Positions 54,901-62,448 of a stretch of DNA of 64,000 nucleotides are shown here, one piece after another. A program made the position numbers and the translations under genes. Origin of the DNA: Desmonostoc muscorum LEGE 12446. GTDB lineage: Bacteria; Cyanobacteriota; Cyanobacteriia; Cyanobacteriales; Nostocaceae. The stretch is from positions 8,579,001 to 8,643,000 of the forward strand of contig NZ_JADEXS020000001.1 in assembly GCF_015207005.2 (NCBI RefSeq), written 5' to 3'. Numbering within the stretch: the first letter of the stretch is position 1; every line of letters begins with the position of its first letter. The notes under the pieces were generated by a model that worked only from the letters and a program-made list of their open reading frames with translations, was not told the DNA's origin and did no database searches.

Positions 54901-56667
54901 GATCTGATTGATGGGCTAGCAGGTAACGACTACATCAGTGCAGGTGACGGTAACAACACTGTCAGTGGTGGATTGGGTGATGACAACATCAGTGCGGGAG
55001 TGGGCAACGATTCCCTCAATGGTGGCGATGGCAATGACAATATCCAAGGGGGGGCTGGAACTAATACCCTCCAAGGTGGAGCCGGCAATGACACCATTAG
55101 TGGAGCAGGCACCCTAACTGGGGGTACGGGTAACGATGTACTGACTGGTTATAACGGCACAACGGATACCTTTGTCTTCAGTGTGGGTGATGGTGCTGAC
55201 ACAATCAGTACTTACGAGTCCACAGGCGTCGCCAACGATGTCCTGAAGTTTGGGGCAGGCATTACAGCAGCCAGCTTGAAGTTAGAACGCATTGGTTACG
55301 ATTTAATCTTTAAGATTGGCAGCAATGGCGACCAAGTGCGAGTCAGCAACTGGTATTACGGTGCTTATTACCAATTGGCAAAACTTCAGTTTGCGGACAA
55401 TACGTTTTTGACTAATGCCCAAATCAGCCAGTTGTCGGTGAGCCAAACTGGTACCACAGGTAATGACTATCTCTATGGCTCAGCCAGCAATGATCTGATT
55501 GATGGGCTAGCAGGTAACGACTACATCAGTGCAGGTGACGGTAACAACACTGTCAGTGGTGGATTGGGTGATGACAACATCAGTGCGGGAGTGGGCAACG
55601 ATTCCCTCAATGGTGGCGATGGCAATGACAATATCCAAGGGGGGGCTGGAACTAATACCCTCCAAGGTGGAGCCGGCAATGACACCATTAGTGGAGCAGG
55701 CACCCTAACTGGGGGTACGGGTAACGATGTACTGACTGGTTATAACGGCACAACGGATACCTTTGTCTTCAGTGTGGGTGATGGTGCTGACACAATCAGT
55801 ACTTACGAGTCCACAGGCGTCGCCAACGATGTCCTGAAGTTTGGGGCAGGCATTACAGCAGCCAGCTTGAAGTTAGAACGCATTGGTTACGATTTAATCT
55901 TTAAGATTGGCAGCAATGGCGACCAAGTGCGAGTCAGCAACTGGTATTACGGTGCTTATTACCAATTGGCAAAACTTCAGTTTGCGGACAATACGTTTTT
56001 GACTAATGCCCAAATCAGCCAGTTGTCGGTGAGCCAAACTGGTACCACAGGTAATGACTATCTCTATGGCTCAGCCAGCAATGATCTGATTGATGGGCTA
56101 GCAGGTAACGACTACATCAGTGCAGGTGACGGTAACAACACTGTCAGTGGTGGATTGGGTGATGACAACATCAGTGCGGGAGTGGGCAACGATTCCCTCA
56201 ATGGTGGCGATGGCAATGACAATATCCAAGGGGGGGCTGGGAATGATATTCTTACTGGCTCAGGTGGCAAAGATATCCTTGTTGGTGGTTTAGGTAGCGA
56301 TCGCTTTGATTACCGCAACCTAACCGATTCACTCTTAGCTAACTTTGATATCATTAGTGACTTCAATGCCGGAACCGATAACGACTTCTTCCGAGTTAGT
56401 ACCCCCCGAACAGCATTTGGCAATGGCATAGCTGTAGCTACTTTGGATACAGCAGGCATTAGTGCCAAGCTCACCACTGCTTTGTTTGCTGCCAATGCCG
56501 CTGCCCAATTCACTTTCGGAAGTCGTACTTTTGTTGCTATCAACGATGCTACGGCCGGCTTTAATGCCAGCACCGACGCCATCATAGAAGTGACCAATCT
56601 CACCGGAACCCTTGGACTAACTAGGGCGTGTCATCAATTGAGCCAAATGACAGAAGCAGCCAAATAA
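48952..56667 (+). CDS. Giant RTX protein with ten 591-bp repeat units
   Basis: I prefer the ATG at 48952 (MPSVTINIAGRGTALASGGT), giving 2571 residues; a TTG at 48895 adds 19. Residues about 1-150 form a compact domain with GHMWYSL and NNSCIDFTW, a His/Cys pair resembling papain-like amidases. EF-hand-like Ca2+ loops follow (LILDLDGDGVET, DKNGNGSIDDGSE, DANHDGKVDANDA), then a helical region. RTX repeats start near 50720. Each 197-residue unit has nonapeptides (GNDYLYGSASNDLIDGLAGN) and a hemolysin-related module (LKFGAGITAASLKLERIGYD). Eight units look identical. The C-terminus (DRFDYRNLTDSLLANFDIIS) is a type I secretion domain. The final 13 or so codons come from the IS at 56621. Confidence 0.9.
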   Translation: MPSVTINIAGRGTALASGGTSSVGHMWYSLTDNNGNTTSYGFAPDAQHHGSPFAPGQVYNNDNTNYLSRDYSRTIEISQAQYDAMRNFGENPQGNGFSTYYNGINNSCIDFTWRALEIGGLNPSGFQGDVWPVNNIDDVENLVGGDPFTGKPWPGAPISDLQDAFNTAGVTRSPLILDLDGDGVETIGTSEGIHFDHDGNNFAETTGWVGKDDGLLVWDKNGNGSIDDGSELFGNSTTLAAGGKASNGFKALADLDANHDGKVDANDAAFAQLRVWKDGNSDGFVQAGELKSLTDAGVKSFNTAYTEPGVVDANGDVPASVIDANGNQHRQVGSYTRLNGTTAKMEDVWFKADTARTVDKNLVVVSATIAALPEVKGFGNVHSLHQAMARDTSGKLQSLVTQFGQTTDAQVRQGLMNELLYRWAGVQDVDPNSRAATQIYGNAIGDARKLATLEAFLGQGYLGTWCWGTRDPNPHGQAAPILLGAFNLLSSYVYSQLMLQMQYRSLLESIDVNVSDSAITLDVTQLASILRTQYNANTDQGAAYLSEFATSLKTIGIFGTEVISSLRQLGNVNTTGFDFFLATLGFNSLTGTAGNDYLTGSASDDVINGLAGNDNISAGAGKNSVNGGVGDDIITAGAGNDAIDGGDGNDLIESGTGNNTLQGGAGNDIISGAGTLTGGTGNDVLTGYNGTTDTFGFNVGDGADTISTYESTGVANDVLKFGAGITAASLKLERIGYDLIFKIGSNGDQVRVSNWYYGAYYQLAKLQFADNTFLTNAQISQLSVSQTGTTGNDYLYGSASNDLIDGLAGNDYISAGDGNNTVSGGLGDDNISAGVGNDSLNGGDGNDNIQGGAGTNTLQGGAGNDTISGAGTLTGGTGNDVLTGYNGTTDTFVFSVGDGADTISTYESTGVANDVLKFGAGITAASLKLERIGYDLIFKIGSNGDQVRVSNWYYGAYYQLAKLQFADNTFLTNAQISQLSVSQTGTTGNDYLYGSASNDLIDGLAGNDYISAGDGNNTVSGGLGDDNISAGVGNDSLNGGDGNDNIQGGAGTNTLQGGAGNDTISGAGTLTGGTGNDVLTGYNGTTDTFVFSVGDGADTISTYESTGVANDVLKFGAGITAASLKLERIGYDLIFKIGSNGDQVRVSNWYYGAYYQLAKLQFADNTFLTNAQISQLSVSQTGTTGNDYLYGSASNDLIDGLAGNDYISAGDGNNTVSGGLGDDNISAGVGNDSLNGGDGNDNIQGGAGTNTLQGGAGNDTISGAGTLTGGTGNDVLTGYNGTTDTFVFSVGDGADTISTYESTGVANDVLKFGAGITAASLKLERIGYDLIFKIGSNGDQVRVSNWYYGAYYQLAKLQFADNTFLTNAQISQLSVSQTGTTGNDYLYGSASNDLIDGLAGNDYISAGDGNNTVSGGLGDDNISAGVGNDSLNGGDGNDNIQGGAGTNTLQGGAGNDTISGAGTLTGGTGNDVLTGYNGTTDTFVFSVGDGADTISTYESTGVANDVLKFGAGITAASLKLERIGYDLIFKIGSNGDQVRVSNWYYGAYYQLAKLQFADNTFLTNAQISQLSVSQTGTTGNDYLYGSASNDLIDGLAGNDYISAGDGNNTVSGGLGDDNISAGVGNDSLNGGDGNDNIQGGAGTNTLQGGAGNDTISGAGTLTGGTGNDVLTGYNGTTDTFVFSVGDGADTISTYESTGVANDVLKFGAGITAASLKLERIGYDLIFKIGSNGDQVRVSNWYYGAYYQLAKLQFADNTFLTNAQISQLSVSQTGTTGNDYLYGSASNDLIDGLAGNDYISAGDGNNTVSGGLGDDNISAGVGNDSLNGGDGNDNIQGGAGTNTLQGGAGNDTISGAGTLTGGTGNDVLTGYNGTTDTFVFSVGDGADTISTYESTGVANDVLKFGAGITAASLKLERIGYDLIFKIGSNGDQVRVSNWYYGAYYQLAKLQFADNTFLTNAQISQLSVSQTGTTGNDYLYGSASNDLIDGLAGNDYISAGDGNNTVSGGLGDDNISAGVGNDSLNGGDGNDNIQGGAGTNTLQGGAGNDTISGAGTLTGGTGNDVLTGYNGTTDTFVFSVGDGADTISTYESTGVANDVLKFGAGITAASLKLERIGYDLIFKIGSNGDQVRVSNWYYGAYYQLAKLQFADNTFLTNAQISQLSVSQTGTTGNDYLYGSASNDLIDGLAGNDYISAGDGNNTVSGGLGDDNISAGVGNDSLNGGDGNDNIQGGAGTNTLQGGAGNDTISGAGTLTGGTGNDVLTGYNGTTDTFVFSVGDGADTISTYESTGVANDVLKFGAGITAASLKLERIGYDLIFKIGSNGDQVRVSNWYYGAYYQLAKLQFADNTFLTNAQISQLSVSQTGTTGNDYLYGSASNDLIDGLAGNDYISAGDGNNTVSGGLGDDNISAGVGNDSLNGGDGNDNIQGGAGNDILTGSGGKDILVGGLGSDRFDYRNLTDSLLANFDIISDFNAGTDNDFFRVSTPRTAFGNGIAVATLDTAGISAKLTTALFAANAAAQFTFGSRTFVAINDATAGFNASTDAIIEVTNLTGTLGLTRACHQLSQMTEAAK
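50732..56245 (+). repeat. Tandem array of 591-bp repeats in the RTX gene
   Basis: Units begin at GGCAATGACTAT/GGTAATGACTAT near 50732, 51323, 51914, 52505, 53096, 53687, 54278, 54869, 55460 and 56051. The period is exactly 591. The first is diverged at its 5' half, units 2-9 appear identical, and the tenth is partial. In frame throughout (197 residues). Confidence 0.95.
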
Positions 56668-57023
56668 ATTGCACCCAGAAAGTTGGCAGCGCGTTTGTCG
56701 TAGCGCGTTGCGATCGCTCGGTACTGCTTGAGTTTGGCAAAAAAGTTTTCAATGAGATGACGGGCTTTGTATAAATCTCGGTCGTAGTCACGAGGTCTGG
56801 TACGGTTGCGTTTAGGAGGAATCACTGCGGTTTTGCCCTGTGCCTGAAGTCGCTCAATTACTCGCTCATCGGCATCATAGCCTTTATCTGCCAGTACTGT
56901 GTCCGCCACAATATTGGGTAGCAGTTGGTCAGAGCCATCAAGATCACAAGCTTGTCCGGGTGTCAGGTGAAAGCTCAGTGGGTTGCCCAAAGCATCTACC
57001 ACAGCATGAATCTTAGTACTCAA
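56634..57023 (-). CDS. IS5-family transposase, C-terminal frame
   Basis: 129 codons (LSTKIHAVVDALGNPLSFHL, VLADKGYDADERVIERLQAQ, RHLIENFFAKLKQYRAIATR) with the second Asp and catalytic Glu of the DDE domain. It has no own ribosome site and overlaps the N-terminal ORF by 4 bases. Homology continues upstream in this frame (DASTEAIGRSKGG) to a G7 tract near 57062-57068, where a -1 shift would fuse the two halves. Together they make a normal 260-residue transposase. Confidence 0.88.
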   Translation of the reverse strand: MSTKIHAVVDALGNPLSFHLTPGQACDLDGSDQLLPNIVADTVLADKGYDADERVIERLQAQGKTAVIPPKRNRTRPRDYDRDLYKARHLIENFFAKLKQYRAIATRYDKRAANFLGAIYLAASVIWLN

Positions 57024-57403
57024 TCCCCCTTTGCTGCGACCAATGGCTTCTGTGGACGCATCCCCCCCTTTGCACCCGCACTATGCTGGTGGGCGCGGAC
57101 AATTGTCGAGTCAATCATGGCATATTCGTTATCGGCATCATCGGCCAAGTGCTGAAACACCAGCTCCCACACGCCTGTTTTTGACCATCGACTGAAGCGG
57201 GTGTGAATCACCCGAAAATCCCCGAATCTCGATGGCAAGTCACGCCAGGGAATGCCTGCTCGATAACGATATAATACTGCTTCAACAAACAATCGATTAT
57301 CTTTAGCTGTGGCTCCCACATAGCCCTCTCGCCCAGGTAGCAGGTCTTTGATTCTCTCCCACTGATCATCTCGTAGTGCGTATCGGCGCGTCATCGGTTT
57401 CAA
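57020..57403 (-). CDS. IS5-family transposase, N-terminal frame
   Basis: 127 codons: YALRDDQWERIKDLLPGREG, LYRYRAGIPWRDLPSRFGDF and YAMIDSTIVRAHQHSAGAKG, giving the DNA-binding part and the first catalytic Asp. After the G7 tract this frame drifts into an antisense-like tail (MRPQKPLVAAKGD) and stops. Frame sharing by -1 slippage on G7 is usual for such IS5-type elements. On its own this product would lack two catalytic residues. Confidence 0.88.
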   Translation of the reverse strand: MKPMTRRYALRDDQWERIKDLLPGREGYVGATAKDNRLFVEAVLYRYRAGIPWRDLPSRFGDFRVIHTRFSRWSKTGVWELVFQHLADDADNEYAMIDSTIVRAHQHSAGAKGGMRPQKPLVAAKGD

Positions 57404-57494
57404 TAGTGTTTATTCTTTTCCAGCAGTTCTGATTCCAGTTTATCTAATTGATGACATGCCCTAACTTTACAACCTAATAAACGTAGAAATAACA

Positions 57495-57524
57495 AGAGGA
57501 AAGTCCTCCATTGAACTTTCCTCT
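57495..57524 (+). terminator. Probable original terminator of the RTX gene
   Basis: agaggaaagt (57495-57504) and actttcctct (57515-57524) form a 10-bp stem with a 10-base loop, followed by CTACCTTTT. It is now separated from the gene by the IS. Confidence 0.55.
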
Positions 57525-57603
57525 CTACCTTTTAAATGTTGGCACTCAAACTGACATCTAGAAACACAACAGCAGGTAAGAACCACTGGATTTTTCAGGC
57601 CGC

Positions 57604-58887
57604 CTACTTTGTGGCGATCGCTATTGCTCGATCCACAGCTTCCAAGGCAGTGTTGACTTCGGCTTCTGTGACAATCAACGGTGGCACAAATCGGATGACT
57701 TTTGGTCCAGCTGGTACGAGCAATAAACCCTCGTTGATGGCAGCATTCACCACATCGGCTGCGGTTAGCGCAATCTCAGATCGCAACTCTAAACCATTGA
57801 TTAAACCCCAACCGCGAACTTCGCTAATATGATGAGGATATTTAGCTGCGATCGCTTTTAATCCAGTTCGTAACTGTTCGCCCCGATCTTCGACATTCTG
57901 CAAGATATTTTCCCGCTCTAATGTTTGGCAAACACTCAGTGCTACACCACAGACAAAAGGATTTCCACCAAAAGTACTGGCGTGTTCTCCTGGTTGAAAA
58001 ACATCACAGAATTTTTTGCTCATCATCGCACCGATGGGGATACCGCCACCCAAGCCTTTAGCACTAGTGAAGATATCCGGTTCTACGCCCAGATGTTCGT
58101 AAGCCCATAACTGACCACTGCGCCCCATGCCAACTTGCACTTCATCAAAAATCAGCAAAATTCCGGTTTCGTCGCAAATCTGCCGGAGCTTTTTGAAATA
58201 AGCAATGTCTCCCGGACGCACCCCGCCTTCTCCTTGCAAAGGCTCAATCAGAATCGCTGCTACCCGATAATCTCCTTCATCCAACTCGCTAATGGCCACT
58301 TCCACAGCGTTAATATCGTTGTAATTTACGTAGTGGAACCCAGGCATCAAAGGATCGAAGTGTTTTTGATACTTCGGTTGTCCCGTGGCGGTAATGGTGG
58401 CTAAAGTCCGTCCGTGGAAACTGGCATTGGCGGTTAAGATAATCGGTTTTTCAATGTCTAATACTGTGTGGGCGTATTTTCTGGCTAATTTAATTGCTGC
58501 TTCGTTAGCTTCAGCTCCAGAATTGCAGAAAAAGACGCGATCGGCACAGGAATGTTCAACGAGCCACTTTGCCAATTCACCTTGTTCGGGAATATAGTAC
58601 AAATTAGAGACATGGTGCAGCTTTTGGATTTGGCGCGTCACCGCCTCTACCATAGCTGGGTGAGCATGTCCTAAAGTACAAGTGGCAATTCCCGCCACAA
58701 AATCCAAATATTCCCGCCCTTGTGTATCCCAAACCCGACACCCAGCACCCCGCTCTAAGGCTAAGGGAAACCGCCCATAGGTAGACATGACAGCTTCATT
58801 AAAGCTATCTGCATCAAAGGGACTAGATGTTAGAGACCCTGAATTTGGGGGGATGGTGGTTTGTTCAACTAGAGTTTGTAAGCTCAC
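57604..58887 (-). CDS. argD: Acetylornithine aminotransferase
   Basis: 427 residues from a GTG start with AGGAGG upstream. It is a class III PLP aminotransferase: RVWDTQGREYLDFVAGIATC, FFCNSGAEANEAAIKLARKY, SFHGRTLATITATGQPKYQK, LIFDEVQVGMGRSG (Asp that contacts PLP) and FTSAKGLGGGIPIGAM with the Schiff-base Lys. HASTFGGNPFVCGVAL is the phosphate region. This pattern and length fit ArgD, which converts N-acetylglutamate semialdehyde and glutamate to N-acetylornithine in arginine synthesis. It stands alone. It is a core chromosomal gene, so the window is likely chromosomal. Confidence 0.93.
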   Translation of the reverse strand: MSLQTLVEQTTIPPNSGSLTSSPFDADSFNEAVMSTYGRFPLALERGAGCRVWDTQGREYLDFVAGIATCTLGHAHPAMVEAVTRQIQKLHHVSNLYYIPEQGELAKWLVEHSCADRVFFCNSGAEANEAAIKLARKYAHTVLDIEKPIILTANASFHGRTLATITATGQPKYQKHFDPLMPGFHYVNYNDINAVEVAISELDEGDYRVAAILIEPLQGEGGVRPGDIAYFKKLRQICDETGILLIFDEVQVGMGRSGQLWAYEHLGVEPDIFTSAKGLGGGIPIGAMMSKKFCDVFQPGEHASTFGGNPFVCGVALSVCQTLERENILQNVEDRGEQLRTGLKAIAAKYPHHISEVRGWGLINGLELRSEIALTAADVVNAAINEGLLLVPAGPKVIRFVPPLIVTEAEVNTALEAVDRAIAIATK

Positions 58888-59415
58888 TACCGCTCCTCCT
58901 GGAAGTTTTTCATCATATAGTTATTTACTAGTTTCCTAGAAATCCCAGAAAATTACTTTTTATTCTCCCAAAGCCTGATTGTTTCGTTAATGCCCCAGGG
59001 TTTTTGACCCTCCGAATTTTAGATTTTAAATTTTGGATTTTGGATTTGGCTATCTATCCAGTAGATGTACTAGAAGTCTTGCAATGTCCACTGTTTAGTG
59101 AATAGCTCTACATCACATAAGTAATTTAACGGTTATGTAGCATTTTACACCATTTTTAATGGTATATGGGCTTTGTCTGCGATGGTACACTATGCTGATG
59201 CTAACGCACCTACATCAGCGATCGCACTTGCTGCAATCAAAGAAGAGGAAATGAAGAGTAATAACTTTGGGGAATTAAAAGGTAAAAGTCATTTGTACCA
59301 AACCAGGCCAAATACTATAAAGTTAGTACAAAACTCAAAAATATAGGCCCAAAGTACTATTTATACGTCATTCTCAACTCTTGAGCAAAAATATCAACGT
59401 ATCCAAAAGCAGTTA
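58888..59415. other. Intergenic region with degenerate AT-rich repeats
   Basis: No gene. Heptamer-like runs (attttagattttaaatttt, then ggattttggattt) lie near 59018-59050, and a HIP1-like site near 59219. Possible in-frame leader codons of the K+ channel gene begin around 59351. Confidence 0.5.
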
Positions 59416-60432
59416 ATGGCCGGGGCGATCGCTCTTGGTGGTGTTTTCTTAATTGGCACTTTGTGGTACTCGTTAGTGGAGGGCTGGTCATGGGAAGATG
59501 CAGCTTACATGACGGTCATCACCTTAGCTACCGTGGGATATGGAGAAACCCATCCATTGGGTAGCCGAGGACGGTTGTTTACAATTGCCCTGATTTTGTT
59601 GGGTGTAGTCAATATCGGTTACATTGTCAACAGATTTACAGAAGCAATTATTGAAGGCTACTTTCAACAAGGAATTCGACTACAACAACAGAGGCGGTTA
59701 ATGGAATCCCTGTCAGAACACTACATCATCTGCGGATTTAGTCGGACTGGTCGTCAAATTGCCAAGGAATTTCAAGCAGAAGGTGTACCCTTTGTAGTGA
59801 TTGACTCGGAGATGGAATCTGTGCAAAGGGCACAGTCTGAGGGTTATACAGTATACCAAGGTGATGCAACGCTAGATGATACGCTTTTGAAGGTGGGCAT
59901 TCAAAGAGCGGTTTGTCTGGTTGCGGCACTGCCTTCTGATGCTGAAAACTTATACACAGTTTTGTCGGCAAAAACACTTAATCCAGATATTCGGGCGATC
60001 GCCCGCGCCAGTACAGAAGAAGCTTTACAAAAGTTACAACGCGGTGGCGCAGATGAAGTGATTTCACCGTATATTACCGGTGGGAAGCGGATGGCGGCTG
60101 CGGCTCTCAGACCCCAAGTTTTGGACTTTGTAGACGGAATTTTAACAGGTGCAGACCGCCAGTTGTACATGGAAGAATTTTTACTCGATCCCGCCTTTTG
60201 TCCTTTCGTAGGTCAAAGTTTGCAAAAAGCGAGATTGCGATCACAAACTGGGGCATTAGTTCTGGCAATTCGCCGCCTTGATGGTACTTTAATCGGTGGT
60301 CCCACTGGCGATACGGTGTTAATGTCGGGAGACCGACTAATTGGTATGGGTACAGCTGAGCAGTTGCGTAACCTCAACCAAATTCTCGGTCCGATTAATT
60401 CCAAGCAACTACGGCGACCGAAAAATAGCTGA
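59416..60432 (+). CDS. Two-TM potassium channel with RCK (TrkA-N/TrkA-C) domains
   Basis: 338 residues from the ATG. TM1 (AIALGGVFLIGTLWYSLVEG), pore helix and selectivity filter TVGYGE (39-44), and TM2 (FTIALILLGVVNIGYIVNRF) form a half-channel subunit. The RCK part follows: HYIICGFSRTGRQIAKEFQA (Rossmann nucleotide site), VVIDSEMESVQRAQSEGYTV and YQGDATLDDTLLKVGIQRA. The C-terminal subdomain is TrkA-C-like (GQSLQKARLRSQTGALVLAI). It should pass K+ under control of a nucleotide or Ca2+. Homology-like codons (STLEQKYQRIQKQL) lie upstream of the ATG without a standard start codon. Confidence 0.9.
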   Translation: MAGAIALGGVFLIGTLWYSLVEGWSWEDAAYMTVITLATVGYGETHPLGSRGRLFTIALILLGVVNIGYIVNRFTEAIIEGYFQQGIRLQQQRRLMESLSEHYIICGFSRTGRQIAKEFQAEGVPFVVIDSEMESVQRAQSEGYTVYQGDATLDDTLLKVGIQRAVCLVAALPSDAENLYTVLSAKTLNPDIRAIARASTEEALQKLQRGGADEVISPYITGGKRMAAAALRPQVLDFVDGILTGADRQLYMEEFLLDPAFCPFVGQSLQKARLRSQTGALVLAIRRLDGTLIGGPTGDTVLMSGDRLIGMGTAEQLRNLNQILGPINSKQLRRPKNS

Positions 60433-60601
60433 TATTTTAATTTTGAAAAAATGACCTATACCTCGAAAAGGCTGATTCCCTATTGCCTACTCCCCACCTA
60501 CGCAAATAATTTCAAAATTTAACTACAAATTGCTGTAAAAAACTGACTTATAACTGAGTTTTCTAGGAATGCAGGGAAAAAACTCTATAATCTGAGCATC
60601 C

Positions 60602-61030
60602 TTGCCGCACAAAAACCTAGCAATGTCACGCTCAGTTAAAGTTCGCAAAGATTGTATTCAAAAAGTCAAGTCGGCTGTTAAACGTTATGGTTATGCACGC
60701 CAAAAAGATTTGGCTGACGATTTAGGATGTTCTCTGGCGACAGTTAGTAACTTCCTCAACGGTAAACCTGTTGATTTTTCGTATTTTGAAGAAATTTGTC
60801 AAAAGTTAGGACAGGATTTGCAAGCGATCGCAGATCTTGACTACAACGACAGCAACAGTAAAACTAAAACTGAAGAGCCGTTTGTCTGTGAGCCAGAACC
60901 GGACTTCATTTATGTAGAACGCCCTCCCATTGAGTCTCTTTGCTATGAGACACTTTTGCAACCAGGGGCTTTATTGCGGATTAAAGCTTCTGGCTTGATG
61001 GGTAAAACATCTTGGTTCTTCAGTACATAG
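60602..61030 (+). pseudogene. HTH-AAA-type ATPase gene truncated at the P-loop by an IS
   Basis: The real start is probably the ATG at 60623 (MSRSVKVRKDCIQKVKSAVK). Residues about 10-70 are an HTH (YARQKDLADDLGCSLATVSN, FLNGKPVDFSYFEEIC). FIYVERPPIESLCYETLLQP and GALLRIKASGLMGKTSW then match the entry into the P-loop of a cyanobacterial AAA-like ATPase. After GKTSW the frame enters the left end of the ISL3-type element (61014) and stops within 6 codons. The NTPase and any sensor repeats are lost. The full-length family resembles STAND-like regulators. Confidence 0.75.
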
Positions 61031-62448
61031 TATGCTTAACTAATAGTTAAAATGCCAATTCAATAAGCATCTAACGCGGAAATTGTCAAAGTTTCTAAAT
61101 CCATAACCGGAACGTTTAATCAACTTGATCTTGTTATTAATACCTTCCACAGCACCACTATTTGTCCCATTATCAAAGTAAGCAATTATCTCATCAAACC
61201 AACGGATAATAGTATTGTTACTCTTGGGAAAATGTTTTTTAGCTTTCGATAACCACATACCAAGTTTATAAACTCCCGGATACCAATTATCTGTCTGATT
61301 AAAAATCTTTCTAAATTTTTCTTTTAATTCATGCATTTCTTTTAAGACAGGAGATACATTCTTGACTTCAGAAAGTTTATTTATTTGCTCTTCATTTAAG
61401 TCTGACTCATTTTTAAGTAAAACGTACTTACTATTTTTTAATCCCGACAAAACTTTTTAATATTCAGCTTTTTTTGATGATAATTGCGCTTTTTGAATTA
61501 ATTCTTCTAGACTCCGCTTCTCTCGTTTTCTCTGTGTATCTAATTCTTGATTAATCTGTGTCATTACATGAAATCTATCTGCTACTACTTGAGCATTGGG
61601 CATTAATTCTGTGACAACGTTTTTATAACCAACCCACAAATCTATACTCACTTCCTCAATTTGTTCTAAGACCTCATATCCCCATTCTAAAAGGGTTTTT
61701 TTCACTACTTCTTGCGTGCGCCCATTTTAAATAGTTACTAGCTTAGATGTATCTAAATCTATTAGTACGGCGCAGTAATTACCCTTGCCCTTAACCAGAG
61801 CTATCTCATCGATTCCAAGTCTTTTTATCAGAGAAGGTTTGTCATCAGATAATTCAATCGAAGCGTCTTTTAACATTCTTTCTATTTCTTCTGTTGTTAC
61901 TATCCCTTGATCAGCTACACTGTGGATATCATTTTCTACTACCTCTTGTATTATTTTGTATGCCAGCCGTTTTGTATAAGTTCTTTTCTGGCTCACGAAA
62001 TCTAGATTCTCACTAAAGGGTTTTTTACATTCTTCGCATTTAAATTGTCTTCTATTTATTTCTAAAAATACTGGTTTTTCACCGAAAGGCAAATCTTGAA
62101 CAATGTATCGATGATTTTGATGTAATCTATGGCTTTTTGTACCACAGCGAGGACAAGTACTGTATGATTTTACTGATTCTATTTGTAAAATCATTCCTAT
62201 CCCGATATGAAGGCGATGTGATATAACTTTCACATCTTTTAAATCTAGAAGCTCTGTTAGTATTTTAATATTTTGTTTCTTGTTCATAACTGTAAATAGA
62301 CAACAAATACTTTTTTGGTATTCACAGTTAATAATGAATCTACGTCCTAAGTCAATTAGGTCAAAGGTTTTACTAAAGATTTTATGCAATTATTTATATT
62401 TTTTAACCTTCGTAGCTAATAATTTAGCATAGTAAGTACTGAAGAACC
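61014..62448 (-). mobile_element. ISL3-family insertion sequence, transposase degraded
   Basis: The left end ggttcttcagtacatagtat and the right end, inverted, ggttcttcagtacttactat share about 20 bases with two mismatches and continue with weaker matching. No 8-bp target duplication is evident (aacatctt versus ataaacat). Its transposase frame has two in-frame stops. Confidence 0.8.
61040..62287 (-). pseudogene. ISL3-family transposase with two in-frame TAA codons
   Basis: One continuous minus-strand frame from ATG 62287 (MNKKQNIKILTELLDLKDVK) to 61040 contains a zinc finger (STCPRCGTKSHRLH, FKCEECKKPF), an HTH, the first Asp (KRLGIDEIALVKGKGNYCAV), the second (VVADRFHVMTQINQELD) and the Glu region (NSGAVEGINNKIKLIKRSGY). 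It is broken only by TAA after KLVTI (near 61724) and TAA after KKAEY (near 61454). No frameshift is needed. It looks like a recently inactivated transposase of about 415 residues. Confidence 0.85.

Larger units (their letters stand above)
56621..57466 (-). mobile_element. IS5-family insertion sequence in the 3' end of the RTX gene
   Basis: Inverted ends agggcgtgtcatcaatt (left, from 56621) and aattgatgacatgccct (right, near 57450-57466) differ at one base. AACT flanks both sides and may be the target duplication. The transposase is split into two overlapping frames. The insertion replaces the last codons of the RTX gene. Confidence 0.85.

Noticed and set aside
51384..55703. Eight identical 60-codon minus-strand ORFs spaced 591 bases
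   Set aside because: They are antisense shadows of the RTX repeat units, with Pro/Ser-rich composition caused by the Gly/Asp codons on the other strand.
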